DNA of 64,000 bases from JBMNGO01 sp050949885. Its GTDB lineage: Bacteria; Bacillota; Syntrophomonadia; Syntrophomonadales; Syntrophomonadaceae. Below the pieces are notes generated by a model, which was not told the origin of the DNA, did no database searches, and saw only the letters and a list, made by a program, of their open reading frames with translations. Below are positions 8,571-17,278 of this stretch, piece by piece. Both the position numbers and the translations under genes were made by a program. The DNA lies in assembly GCA_050949885.1 (NCBI GenBank), contig JBMNGO010000007.1, positions 1-64,000 of the forward strand. The letters are read 5' to 3'. Numbering within the stretch: the first letter of the stretch is position 1; the number at the start of each line of letters is the position of its first letter.

Positions 8571-8621
8571 AAGCTTAAAACCACTGAAAACACTGGATAA
8601 AACTCCATGTGTTAATACCTG

Positions 8622-8718
8622 CCCCTAGGGGGAGGTCAAATCTCCACACCTTTTCATCTGGACAACGGGCGTGGGGCAACGCATAAAAAAACGCGGTTTC
8701 AAACGGGGTATATACCCC
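8622..8718. repeat. two short palindromes upstream of the capsid gene
   Basis: CCCCTAGGGG (8622-8631) and GGGGTATATACCCC (8705-8718) are perfect dyads in the 180 bp between the origin-like repeats and the capsid RBS (aggaggtaaa). No gene is seen here. They may be regulatory, or remnants of the phage region whose packaging genes have been lost. Confidence 0.4.
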
Positions 8719-8750
8719 ACAATCCATTTTAATTTAGGAGGTAAAGGATT

Positions 8751-9650
8751 ATGGCAACATCAACAACTTATAATAGAGCGTTTTGGAATGTTATGAAAGG
8801 AAAAGAAGAAAATAATCAAAATCTAAGCGAGGGCTTTGATAATGCAGGAGCCTATGTCGCACCAGACGAGTTCCGAGAAGGCTTTAACACTGCTCTATCC
8901 AAGGAGAATATATTCCGCAGATTTGCTACTGTTATCAATCTATCTTCTGCAGAAGGTAAAATTCAAGCGGTATCCTCAACGGGTACAGCAGATTGGGTTG
9001 AAGACGGAGATCCAATCCCCGAAAGTGCTGATACATTTACACAGTTTCTGGTGAAATCATACAAGCTGGCATCTCTTGTCAAGCTAAACCGCTCATTCGT
9101 CACTGATATGAACTTTAATCTTGAAAAATATCTGATGGGTGATTTTGCGAAGCGTTTTGGCAAGGCTGAGGAAAATGCATTGCTTAATGGAAATGGCACA
9201 ACACAGCCAACAGGTATACTTACGGCAGACGCAGATGTAACTACAGCAGATAGTGCTACCATCTCTTTTGACGAGATTATCTCTCTGTATTTTTCATTAA
9301 AAGATGAATACCGAAATAACGCTGTGTTTATCATGCACGATAATACAGCTATGCTTCTTAGAACCCTTAAGGATACAAGCGGCAGTTATCTGTGGAATCC
9401 TTCAGATAACACCATCTTCGGAAAGCCTGTAGTTACCTCTCCATATATGCCTACAGTATCAGCAGGAGCAAAAAGCATTGTATTTGGAGATTTATCATAC
9501 TACTGGCTGATTGAACGTCAACCAATAACAATAAAAAAATTAAGTGAGTTATATGCATTGCAGGGGCAAATTGGCTATTCTGCTTACGAAAGATTGGATG
9601 GCAAGCTAATTCAACCAGATGCTCTGAAAATATTACAAATAAAAGCTTAA
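8751..9650 (+). CDS. HK97-family phage major capsid protein
   Basis: A 299-residue major capsid protein of the HK97 fold. It begins at the mature-type N-terminus, with no long scaffolding/delta domain. Family features include the GAYVAPDEF start of the mature domain (about 33-41), ENALLNGNGTTQPTGIL (about 144-160) and the C-terminal GKPVVTSPYMP and GDLSYYWLIERQPITIKKL segments. It has a strong RBS (aggaggtaaaggatt). No protease, portal, terminase or tail genes lie next to it, so it cannot build a virion alone. It may be a remnant, or may reshape or occupy capsids of a helper phage. Confidence 0.92.
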   Translation: MATSTTYNRAFWNVMKGKEENNQNLSEGFDNAGAYVAPDEFREGFNTALSKENIFRRFATVINLSSAEGKIQAVSSTGTADWVEDGDPIPESADTFTQFLVKSYKLASLVKLNRSFVTDMNFNLEKYLMGDFAKRFGKAEENALLNGNGTTQPTGILTADADVTTADSATISFDEIISLYFSLKDEYRNNAVFIMHDNTAMLLRTLKDTSGSYLWNPSDNTIFGKPVVTSPYMPTVSAGAKSIVFGDLSYYWLIERQPITIKKLSELYALQGQIGYSAYERLDGKLIQPDALKILQIKA

Positions 9651-9725
9651 ATAATGGATTAGGTACTGGGTCATCAATTCGGCTCAGTGCCAGTTCCTTC
9701 AAAACATCGGACAGGAGGTCACGAT

Positions 9726-9929
9726 ATGGAAAACCAAAGTAACAGCCGCACAACCAAATCTGATATCGGAGGTACGGTCTATGTGGTGGAATCACGAGTA
9801 AGTGATTCAGCAAAGGAAAGTGCATATTCCAAGCTGAAACGACTGATTACAGTCAACGCAAAAAGCCTTTCAAAGTTATCAGATAGTTCATATAAACCCA
9901 CGGAAATCAACTCGACTTCTTCAAGGTAG
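9726..9929 (+). CDS. TnpW-like transposon-encoded small protein
   Basis: A 67-residue protein. The core IGGTVYVVESRVSDSAKES followed by KLKRLI resembles the TnpW family found beside serine recombinases in clostridial Tn4451-type elements; the role of that family is not established. The ATG at 9726 is preceded by acaggaggtcacgat, a better start than the upstream in-frame 9687. It sits 57 bp before the recombinase and 75 bp after the capsid gene. The tail is Ser/Thr-rich and probably disordered. Confidence 0.72.
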   Translation: MENQSNSRTTKSDIGGTVYVVESRVSDSAKESAYSKLKRLITVNAKSLSKLSDSSYKPTEINSTSSR

Positions 9930-9986
9930 TACGGTAATATACATAGTGCTAAACCGCTTGAAGACTGTCGGAAATGGAGGAGAAAA

Positions 9987-11639
9987 ATGAATAGACAGTC
10001 AACATTTAGCACTATACTTAAATCAACAATAGCATTTGAAGAAGCGAAAATTACTGCTCTTTACTGCAGGCTTTCCCGTGATGATGAGCTTGCAGGGGAC
10101 AGCAACAGTATAGTAAACCAGAAGGCAATTCTAAAAAAATATGCTGAGGACAACGGTTTTCGCAACATCGAATTTTATGTGGATGATGGGGTCAGCGGTA
10201 CAACTTTTGATAGACCAGACTTTAACCGCATGATTGCTGATGTAGAGTCCGGTAGAATCGGAACGATTATCATCAAGGATATGTCACGATTCGGCAGGGA
10301 TTACCTTAAAGTAGGATATTATACCGAGATTATGTTTCCTGAAGCAGATGTACGATTCATTGCTATTAACAACGGTATTGATAGTGCAAACCAAGCAGAC
10401 AGTGACTTTACACCGTTTCTTAACATTATTAATGAATGGTACGCTAAGGATACTAGCAAGAAAATCCGTGCTGTGTTCAAATCCAAGGGACAGTCCGGTA
10501 AGCCACTCTGCACCAATCCGCCTTACGGTTATATTAAAGACCCTGAAGATAAGTTGCACTGGATTATAGATGAGAAAGCCGCCGAAGTGGTCAGAGATAT
10601 TTTCCGACTGTGCATGGCTGGCTTTGGACCCACGCAGATAGCAAAGCAACTTGAAAAGCGATGCATTGATACACCTACGGTGCATCTTCGCAAAATGGGT
10701 ATTAACACTCCAGCAAGACCACCTGAAAACCCATATGCTTGGTCGGCTCGTACCGTATCAGATATTCTGGCTAAAATGGAATATTTAGGTCACACGGTAA
10801 ATTTCAAGACTTCTAAAAAGTCATATAAGAGCAAAGTCAAGATATTGAACAATCCAGAAGATTGGCTGGTTTTCAAAAATACCCATGAAGCAATTATTGA
10901 TGAGGGTACTTGGGAAACAGTGCAGAAAATTAGAGATGGCAAGCGAAGACCATCACGATTAGGTGAAATGGGAATGCTTTCTGGCATGATGTTTTGTGCC
11001 GACTGTGGTGCAAAGCTGTATCAGGTTAGAGGCAAGGGATGGACACACGATAAGGAATATTTCGTTTGTGCGACTTACCGCAAGAAAAAGGGTATGTGCA
11101 GTTCACATCAGATACGCAATGTTGTAGTGGAACAGCTTCTTTTAGAAGACTTAAGACGTGTAACCTCCTTTGCCAAAGACCATGAACAGGAATTCATCCG
11201 TATAGTTATGAATAATTCAGAAAAGGAACTTGCCAAAGAACTCCGCCAAAGTCAAAAGGAGTATGAACAAGCACAGACTCGCATTGCTGACATAGACAAA
11301 ATCATTCGAAAGCTATATGAGGATAATGTGATGGGCAAAATTCCCGAAGAGCGTTTTTACAAGATGTCGGCTGAATATGAAGCCGAACAGAAGGCACTGG
11401 AAGAAAGGATATCCAAATTAAAGCGTACTATTGATACAGCAAATGAACAGTCCCTCAATACCGATCGCTTTTTGGCACTAGTAAAAAAGTACACAGAAAT
11501 TACAGAATTGGATGCAGAGATTATTCGAGAGTTCATTGACAAAATTATAGTATTCAAGGCTGAAAAAGTAGATGGCCGCAGAACCCAGCGGATTCAGATT
11601 TTTTATAACTGCATTGGCGCTATTGATTTGCCAAAGTAA
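9987..11639 (+). CDS. large serine recombinase (TnpX-type, DUF4368 C-terminus)
   Basis: A 550-residue site-specific recombinase that would excise and integrate the element through a circular form. The resolvase catalytic domain (about 15-160) carries the nucleophile serine in YCRLSRDDE and the arginine motif KDMSRFGRDYLKVG. The recombinase domain follows (about 185-300). A zinc ribbon has Cys at MMFCADCGAKL (about 336) and at CATYRKKKGMC. A long coiled coil spans about 395-465, and the C-terminal DUF4368-type segment ends near FYNCIGAID. It is full length and undamaged, so the element may be mobile. RBS is ggagg. Confidence 0.95.
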   Translation: MNRQSTFSTILKSTIAFEEAKITALYCRLSRDDELAGDSNSIVNQKAILKKYAEDNGFRNIEFYVDDGVSGTTFDRPDFNRMIADVESGRIGTIIIKDMSRFGRDYLKVGYYTEIMFPEADVRFIAINNGIDSANQADSDFTPFLNIINEWYAKDTSKKIRAVFKSKGQSGKPLCTNPPYGYIKDPEDKLHWIIDEKAAEVVRDIFRLCMAGFGPTQIAKQLEKRCIDTPTVHLRKMGINTPARPPENPYAWSARTVSDILAKMEYLGHTVNFKTSKKSYKSKVKILNNPEDWLVFKNTHEAIIDEGTWETVQKIRDGKRRPSRLGEMGMLSGMMFCADCGAKLYQVRGKGWTHDKEYFVCATYRKKKGMCSSHQIRNVVVEQLLLEDLRRVTSFAKDHEQEFIRIVMNNSEKELAKELRQSQKEYEQAQTRIADIDKIIRKLYEDNVMGKIPEERFYKMSAEYEAEQKALEERISKLKRTIDTANEQSLNTDRFLALVKKYTEITELDAEIIREFIDKIIVFKAEKVDGRRTQRIQIFYNCIGAIDLPK

Positions 11640-11647
11640 ACAAAAAA

Positions 11648-11684
11648 CGGCATAGCCGAATATCAACGACTATGCCGAATTTTT
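11648..11684 (+). terminator. terminator after the recombinase
   Basis: cggcatag (11648-11655) and ctatgccg (11670-11677) form an 8-bp perfect stem followed by aattttt. It lies 8 bp past the recombinase stop and probably marks the right side of the element. Confidence 0.8.
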
Positions 11685-11818
11685 CAGGAATTATAAATCC
11701 CTATCTGACCGCTCCAAATGCCGGATTTTTTATGCATAAGAATATAGGTGGGCTTGACCCTAAATTTTTTGAATATCGGCGATTTTATCTAGGCCCAGTA
11801 CGCCATTTTTGGTCAAAG

Positions 11819-12280
11819 CTATATCAACGGCATAGCAATCTTGGTCAACATTTCATCTTCTGGAAAACCGGGGCCGTTATAGTAATGTTCGTAGGCTGTC
11901 CCGATAGCTTTATAGTTGTTATCCTGTATCCATTTAAGCATTTCAGTGTAGACTGGTTCCATCTTACTGTATGCTCCCCGGTACATGCAAAAGACAATTT
12001 TTCCGGCCGGGATAAAACCTGCTTGAATATCTTCTTTACCTGGCAAAGACTTGGAAACCGGGAAACCGATTTCAACATCAAGGTGCTGCATATCCATATT
12101 GAAATAGGCAACATAAGGGACATCGGATAAAAATCCCCCTAATTCTTTTAGATAGTCAGCCATTTTCCCGTAGCTTTCGCCAATGAGTCTGGGTAAGTCT
12201 TCAACCCTTGTTATGGTGCGAATGTGTAGGGTAGGTTGTTGCGGTTTTTCGAGGATTTCTATATTGGATATTCTCGGCAC
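11819..12280 (-). CDS. GyrI-like / AraC effector-binding domain protein
   Basis: A 153-residue stand-alone effector-binding domain of the GyrI/SbmC fold, used to bind small amphipathic molecules. The GTG start follows aaggaggg. Two repeats of the fold are seen: the first around ITRVEDLPRLIGESYGKMADYL and the second with the typical MYRGAYSKMEPVYTEMLKWI helix (about 99-118). No DNA-binding domain is attached. It stands alone between the mobile element and hisF, and its 3' end faces the element. A role in resistance or sensing is possible but not shown. Confidence 0.85.
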   Translation of the reverse strand: MPRISNIEILEKPQQPTLHIRTITRVEDLPRLIGESYGKMADYLKELGGFLSDVPYVAYFNMDMQHLDVEIGFPVSKSLPGKEDIQAGFIPAGKIVFCMYRGAYSKMEPVYTEMLKWIQDNNYKAIGTAYEHYYNGPGFPEDEMLTKIAMPLI

Positions 12281-12398
12281 GATGTTCCCTCCTTATTTGT
12301 AGCAGATGGTTAATTCTTAGTTGTTTTATTTAGCCTATAGTACTATCAATTATACAATATTTTCCTGGCACAAGTTATTACCTAGGTGTCAATGGTAT

Positions 12399-13178
12399 TT
12401 AAGAAGCAGACACTAAATCAATACGTACCTTTACTCCACGTTGGGCTAAATAATCTTTGACTTGGGCAATACTAAATTCCTTGTAGTGGAATACAGAGGC
12501 TGCCAGGGCAGCATCAGCCTTTCCCTGGGTAAAAACGGTATAGAAATGTTCTTTGCTGCCTGCGCCGCCTGAGGCGATCACCGGAATACGTACACATTCC
12601 ACCACTGCTGCCGTTAAGCTGAGATCATAACCATCCTTGCCTCCGTCGCAGTCCATACTGGTCAGCAAGATTTCTCCGGCACCGCGCCTTTCTCCCTCCG
12701 CGACCCAGTCTAATACCGCTTTCCCTGTAGGTTTTCTGCCCCCATGGGTATACACTTCCCAGGTCCCCAGCTCTTCATTCCATTTGGCATCTACAGCCAG
12801 GACCATACACTGGGAACCAAAATGCAGTGCACCCTCCGTTAGCAGCTGGGGATTATTGACTGCCGATGTATTTAGGGATATTTTATCAGCACCGGCCGCC
12901 AACAACTGGCGGATATGCTCCAAGGAACTGATGCCGCCCCCTACAGTAAAAGGAATGAATACTTGTTCAGCGGTTCGCCGCACCACATCCAGCATAGTAC
13001 TTCTTTTCTCATGGGAAGCTGTAATATCCAGGAACACCAGCTCATCCGCTCCTGCGGAATCATAAAACTTGGCCAGTTCCACCGGGTCACCGGCATCCCG
13101 CAGATCAACAAAATGTGTTCCTTTTACTACCCGGCCTTCTTTTACATCCAAGCAGGGCACAATCCTTTTGGCCAGCAT
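12399..13178 (-). CDS. hisF: imidazole glycerol phosphate synthase, cyclase subunit HisF
   Basis: The cyclase half of IGP synthase. It uses ammonia from HisH to turn PRFAR into IGP and AICAR in histidine synthesis. It has 259 residues in a complete TIM barrel. Catalytic Asp11 lies in CLDV and the second Asp in LAVDAKW (about 130). Phosphate-binding loops GGGI and ASGGAGS are present. RBS gaggagg precedes the ATG. hisH lies 96 bp upstream, but no hisA, hisI or other his genes are nearby, which is unusual; the rest of the pathway must be elsewhere. Confidence 0.97.
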   Translation of the reverse strand: MLAKRIVPCLDVKEGRVVKGTHFVDLRDAGDPVELAKFYDSAGADELVFLDITASHEKRSTMLDVVRRTAEQVFIPFTVGGGISSLEHIRQLLAAGADKISLNTSAVNNPQLLTEGALHFGSQCMVLAVDAKWNEELGTWEVYTHGGRKPTGKAVLDWVAEGERRGAGEILLTSMDCDGGKDGYDLSLTAAVVECVRIPVIASGGAGSKEHFYTVFTQGKADAALAASVFHYKEFSIAQVKDYLAQRGVKVRIDLVSAS

Positions 13179-13274
13179 CTTAGGCCTCCTCTTTAAATTT
13201 AATTATCCGGGCATATAAACCCTGAAACCAACAATTTCTGCCTGCGGGTCTCCAACCTGTCGTTATTACGGTAT

Positions 13275-13883
13275 TTAACCCTCCACTAGGCTTCCGAAAT
13301 TTTGTAAAATTCTTATTCCTACACGGCTGCTTTTTTCCGGGTGGAATTGAATGCCAAAAATATTTCCGTGCTGTACCACTGCGGTAAATGGCCCGCCATA
13401 CTCGGAAACTGCCAAGACGACTTGGGGATGAACGGGTTGGGCATAGTAAGAATGGACAAAATAAACATAGTCTCCGCTGTGCACACCGTGTAAAAGTTTG
13501 TGTTCCCGTTTGATTTCCAGCTGGTTCCAACCCACATGGGGGACTTTCAGTTCACCGCCGAATTTAACCACCTGGCCGGGGATCAAAGAAAGCCCACGGT
13601 GTTTTCCCAATTCTTCACTGCAGTCAAATAACAGCTGCAGGCCGACACAGATTCCTAAAATCGGCACACCGTCTTTGGCCAGCCCATATACCAGCTGGTC
13701 CAGGCCTCTTTCGCACAGATTATCCATGGCCCGGCCAAAGGCCCCCACGCCTGGCAGTACCAGGCCGTCGGCTGCTTTCAAAGCTTGGGGATCACCGGAA
13801 ATAATAGTCGAAAAGCCAGCTTGGGCGAAACCATTCTGTACACTGCGCAGGTTCCCCATATCATAATCAATAATAACGATCAT
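13275..13883 (-). CDS. hisH: imidazole glycerol phosphate synthase, glutaminase subunit HisH
   Basis: Class I glutamine amidotransferase (202 residues) that supplies ammonia to HisF. The nucleophile is in GICVG (about residue 78), with the His/Glu pair in QFHPEKS (about 183-189). The P-loop-like PGVGAFG and the PHVGWNQ motif match HisH. GICVG replaces the commoner GICLG, a mild change. It is the first gene of a two-gene hisH-hisF unit. Confidence 0.96.
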   Translation of the reverse strand: MIVIIDYDMGNLRSVQNGFAQAGFSTIISGDPQALKAADGLVLPGVGAFGRAMDNLCERGLDQLVYGLAKDGVPILGICVGLQLLFDCSEELGKHRGLSLIPGQVVKFGGELKVPHVGWNQLEIKREHKLLHGVHSGDYVYFVHSYYAQPVHPQVVLAVSEYGGPFTAVVQHGNIFGIQFHPEKSSRVGIRILQNFGSLVEG

Positions 13884-14220
13884 TTATTTTAGTTGCCCCC
13901 GTTTCTCCCATAGTATATTCCATCTTAACATAACTAATCCTGCAGCTCAGCCAGGTTTTTGTTCTGCCATGAACTTTCCAAAAAAAGGCCCTGGCCTTGG
14001 CCATTGGGTAATTGGCCTTAATATTTTGACTATGGGGCCCGTCATTTAGTGGCGCAATTGGCTTTGAATTTGCAAAAGCCAGATACTGAAACTTTGTCCT
14101 CAAAGCCTGAATTAGTGTGCATTTCACGACAACATCACTATCTCTGGAAAAATCCTTCCTAAGTGGACCGCCTAAAACTGTAAATTGGTTTTATTACAGC
14201 CTGCTGCTAGTCATAAACTA
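13884..14220. other. intergenic stretch with no gene seen
   Basis: It separates leftward hisH from the rightward TipA-like regulator. It holds GC-rich inverted words (ggcc/ttggcc repeats near 13990-14050) but no poly-T tail and no convincing ORF. The hisH promoter should lie here but is not clear. Confidence 0.5.
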
Positions 14221-14251
14221 TTGACCTTTACGCAACGTGATGGTTTATAGT
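14221..14251 (+). promoter_or_regulatory. MerR-type promoter with 19-bp spacer
   Basis: TTGACC (14221-14226) and TATAGT (14246-14251) are separated by exactly 19 bp, the overlong spacer typical of MerR-activated promoters. The spacer carries the dyad ACC-ttt-ACG-caa-CGT-gat-GGT centred between the boxes. It lies about 120 bp upstream of the TipA-like gene, implying autoregulation. Confidence 0.75.
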
Positions 14252-14374
14252 TATAGAGGATCATCTAGCTGCTGGGAGAGTGAAAAAAATATCTAGATGT
14301 ACGCAAGCTCTAAAGAAGATGTTGTTCTTGCTAGTCCGCAGACTGGCCTCTTATTAACTTAAGAAGGGATGAAT

Positions 14375-15130
14375 ATGGAATATAGCATTAATAAGTTGGC
14401 GAAACTGGCTGGAGTTAGTACCCGCACCCTGCGTTATTACGATGAAAAAGGGCTTTTATCTCCAAGGCGGATAAGTAGTAATGGATACCGTGTGTATGGC
14501 CAAAAGGAAGTTGACCTGCTCCAGCAGATTTTGTTTTTCCGCGAACTGGGTGTACCCCTGGATGAAATTAAAAATATCGTATCCTCCAAAGACTACGATG
14601 GTATAGCGGCGCTGCAGAGTCATCTGGCGGCTTTAAAAGCAAAAAAGGAGCAGATAGAGTTTTTGATTACCAATGTAGAAAAAACCATTGCTGCAAAGAA
14701 GGGAGAGATAACAATGAGTGATAAAGAAAAGTTTGCAGGTTTTAAGCAGAAGATGATTGATGAGAATGAAAAACGCTATGGCAAGGAAATTCGTGAAAAA
14801 TACGGTAACGATACGGTTGATGCCAGTAATGCAAAACTGCTGGGATTAACGGAGGAACAATATGAGCAAGCACAAGAATTATCCCGGCAAATTAGAGCTT
14901 TCTTAAAAGAGGCTTTTGAACAGGGTGATCCGTCCAGCGAGCTGGCCCAAAAGGTATGTGCTTTGCATAAGGAATGGCTGGGTTTTTATTGGAACGCCTA
15001 CTCGAAGGAAGCCCATCTTGGATTGGCGCAAACTTATGTGGACGATCCTCGCTTCAAAGAGTATTATGATGCCATCGCCGAGGGATGCGCGCAATTTTTG
15101 CGTGATGCCATTAAGATTTACTGCCAATAA
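14375..15130 (+). CDS. MerR family regulator with TipAS antibiotic-recognition domain
   Basis: A 251-residue TipA-like activator. The N-terminal MerR winged helix (about 1-70) shows INKLAKLAGVSTRTLRYYDE. A dimer coiled coil lies about 75-110. The TipAS drug-binding domain (about 114-251) starts at SDKEKFAGFKQ. I choose ATG 14375, six bases after aagaaggg, over 14369, which abuts it. An internal in-frame ATG at 14714 with its own gggag site could make a separate TipAS-only protein, as known for Streptomyces tipA. The MerR-type promoter upstream suggests it activates itself when bound to a drug. Confidence 0.93.
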   Translation: MEYSINKLAKLAGVSTRTLRYYDEKGLLSPRRISSNGYRVYGQKEVDLLQQILFFRELGVPLDEIKNIVSSKDYDGIAALQSHLAALKAKKEQIEFLITNVEKTIAAKKGEITMSDKEKFAGFKQKMIDENEKRYGKEIREKYGNDTVDASNAKLLGLTEEQYEQAQELSRQIRAFLKEAFEQGDPSSELAQKVCALHKEWLGFYWNAYSKEAHLGLAQTYVDDPRFKEYYDAIAEGCAQFLRDAIKIYCQ

Positions 15131-15295
15131 TTATCGTTATAAGAAACAATATGCACTGTAATTCCGGAAGATAGGTTCCTTGATTTCGGCTGGGAAATTA
15201 AGGAACCTTATGATTGTGCGGGTGTTATTGAAGGATTTTGCCAGAAAATGTGAAAAATATAATTCATAATATACTACTAATGTGGGGAGGAGAAT

Positions 15296-16087
15296 ATGGA
15301 AAACTTTGAATTTGACGGTGACAAATACAACAAAGGTTCGAGACACCAGAAGGAATGGGGTGCAAAGTTGGTCACGGAGTTACCATTGAAAGGTGACGAA
15401 AGAATTTTAGACCTCGGTTGTGGAGATGGAGTAGTAACCAAACAACTTGCTGATAGGGTTCCCCATGGTGAAGTAATTGGCATAGATGCTTCTGAAGGCA
15501 TGCTCAAAGTGGCCCAAAATTTAGAAGCCGATAATTTATCGTTTATCTTGCTGGATATTAATGAATTGGATTTCCAAGAGGAATTTGATTTAATTTTTTC
15601 CAATGCCACACTACATTGGGTAAAAGACCACCATAGATTACTTCGAAATTGTTATATGGCTCTAAAGCCGGGCGGTATGTTGAGATTTAATTTTGCGGGC
15701 GATGGAAACTGTTCGAATTTTTATGAAGTAATAAAAGAAATAATGCAATTAGAGCCATACAGAGAGTACTTTGTTGACTTTGCATGGCCCTGGTTCATGC
15801 CCGGCATTGAAGAGTACGAGCAACTGACCAAGGTTTCCAGATTTAATCGTATCCAGGTATGGGAAGAGAATGCCGATCGATTTTTTAAAGATGCCGATGA
15901 AATGATTAAATGGATTGATCAGCCTTCGATTGTACCCTTTATTAGACTGGTTAAAGAACACCAAAAAGAGCATTTCCGTCGCGAAGTTATTGAAAGAATG
16001 CTAGTTAAAACAAAGCAGCCCGATGGAACATACTTTGAAACATTTAGAAGGATAGATGTAATTGCATACAAGCTCGATAAGCAATGA
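15296..16087 (+). CDS. SAM-dependent class I methyltransferase, trans-aconitate methyltransferase-like
   Basis: A 263-residue class I methyltransferase. Motif I is LDLGCGDGVVTKQL (about 39-52), followed by the acidic GIDASEGML and post-motif SNATLHWVKDHH. The pattern matches the trans-aconitate 2-methyltransferase/UbiE-like group, but the substrate cannot be set from sequence. RBS ggggaggagaat precedes the ATG. It lies 165 bp behind the TipA-like gene, with a 9-bp hairpin (15173-15208) between them, so it probably has its own transcript. It might be a target of that regulator; this is speculative. Confidence 0.85.
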   Translation: MENFEFDGDKYNKGSRHQKEWGAKLVTELPLKGDERILDLGCGDGVVTKQLADRVPHGEVIGIDASEGMLKVAQNLEADNLSFILLDINELDFQEEFDLIFSNATLHWVKDHHRLLRNCYMALKPGGMLRFNFAGDGNCSNFYEVIKEIMQLEPYREYFVDFAWPWFMPGIEEYEQLTKVSRFNRIQVWEENADRFFKDADEMIKWIDQPSIVPFIRLVKEHQKEHFRREVIERMLVKTKQPDGTYFETFRRIDVIAYKLDKQ

Positions 16088-16148
16088 AGGACAAAGCCGA
16101 TTCTGGCAAATATATCGCCGGACTGGACAATCCTTGACAAGTATCTTA

Positions 16149-16766
16149 TTATAAGTAATCACTTATCTCTTCAACCAGGGCCTCTGCTCCTACATATAAA
16201 GTGGACCCAATGAAAAACACGGCCAATAAGCCAAAGCTCATATTTATCCAAAGTAATCGACGATTGCTTTTTAATATGGTAAACCCCATTAAGATTGTTA
16301 TTACCGCGGGAATAGTGTTTAAAAACGGCGTTGGCAACATTATTAATACGCTTTGCAAAGCAACAATTATAGCCGCCAGCTTTATTTCTATTTCATTAAG
16401 GGGTTTTGTCTGACTGCTGTGCAAGAACTTCTTTTCCAATCGTTCACACAGAGGTAGTGCCTTTATTTCGATTTTTTCGATAAAGTCTGCAGATAATTCC
16501 CACTTTCCGAAGGCCTTGGGTAACCATAAACGGGTCCCTCCACATGCTCGTTGTATAGACCAGATACAAAGGAGAGCTGCAGGGATCAAACCCACTCCCG
16601 GTGGTAAAGGGATTGTTAATGGAAGCGCCATTACTACAAATACCAATCCAAAACTTTGCGAGCCATAAGCATTAAAAAGATCCTCCACTTTAAGAGTGTG
16701 ATCTTTATTGTTAATTGCATCGCGTATTAATTGGCTGGGTGGTTTATTATCAAACCGGAAACTCAT
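16149..16766 (-). CDS. ExoD family membrane protein
   Basis: A 205-residue protein of the ExoD family, first linked to exopolysaccharide synthesis in rhizobia; the exact activity is unknown. Hydrophobic segments lie about 38-70, 130-160 and 165-195. The family motif QSFGLVFVVMALPLTIPLPP is clear near residue 33, followed by GVGLIPAALLC. It is of usual length, single-gene, with a weak RBS. No polysaccharide genes are adjacent. Confidence 0.88.
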   Translation of the reverse strand: MSFRFDNKPPSQLIRDAINNKDHTLKVEDLFNAYGSQSFGLVFVVMALPLTIPLPPGVGLIPAALLCIWSIQRACGGTRLWLPKAFGKWELSADFIEKIEIKALPLCERLEKKFLHSSQTKPLNEIEIKLAAIIVALQSVLIMLPTPFLNTIPAVITILMGFTILKSNRRLLWINMSFGLLAVFFIGSTLYVGAEALVEEISDYL

Positions 16767-17010
16767 GGTAAATCAGCTATTTGGCTCCTTTCTATAACCA
16801 TTATTATGACAACTATCTGTGTCACATAGTTTTGGGCAACTGATAACATATTTCAATAAATATCATCTGGGAGAGCAGATTATGCGTTGCTAACCCCATC
16901 TTTTATTATATTATAAAGGAATAAGGCTATAAAACAATGTTTGCAACAGGGAATCACGGGACCGGTCTGTTGATTCATCATATTAAACAATTCTGCTGGG
17001 GGGACAAATT

Positions 17011-17271
17011 GTGCGCAGTGCAATATTGGAGATCAGCTTTCTGATAGCTGCTTTTATAGTGGGATGGATATTTTCCGAATGGAGACTTTTGCTCTATATC
17101 GCTATTGGTTTAATCGCTTTTTATGTAATTATTATGATCATTTACATGGTGGCCAAAAGGGCAGAGATGTCTCGGCTTGATAAATTCCTGGGGGCAGCAG
17201 CCTTGATTGGGTGGCTGGCCATTGCTTGGGTATTAATCCAGGAGAAGGTTTTTTCATTATGGGGGCTATAA
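17011..17271 (+). CDS. small hypothetical membrane protein
   Basis: An 86-residue protein with three predicted transmembrane segments (about 5-22, 26-48 and 60-82) and a short basic loop (AKRAEMSRLDK). The GTG start follows gctggggggac. I do not recognise a family. It is followed 8 bp later by a perfect terminator hairpin, which supports it being a real transcription unit. It stands alone between exoD and yjbQ. Confidence 0.65.
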   Translation: MRSAILEISFLIAAFIVGWIFSEWRLLLYIAIGLIAFYVIIMIIYMVAKRAEMSRLDKFLGAAALIGWLAIAWVLIQEKVFSLWGL

Positions 17272-17278
17272 AAGAGGA

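Larger units (their letters stand above)
6001..11684 (+). mobile_element. compact serine-recombinase element with P4-type primase and lone capsid gene
   Basis: Four rightward genes (primase/helicase, HK97-fold capsid, TnpW-like protein, large serine recombinase) lie between leftward R-M genes and leftward chromosomal genes. The recombinase is the last gene and is closed by a terminator at 11648-11684, the usual layout for TnpX-type elements. The outer limits are approximate: large serine recombinases leave only a 2-bp core, and no convincing attL/attR pair can be read. No terminase, portal, tail or lysis genes are present. Confidence 0.7.

Noticed and set aside
8751..9650. Complete prophage around the capsid gene
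   Set aside because: No terminase, portal, protease, tail or lysis genes in the window.
10284..10685. 133-codon leftward frame within the recombinase
   Set aside because: Antisense shadow of a well-conserved catalytic domain.
13867..14127. 86-codon leftward open frame overlapping the start of hisH
   Set aside because: No RBS, no family resemblance and it overlaps hisH; composition looks non-coding.
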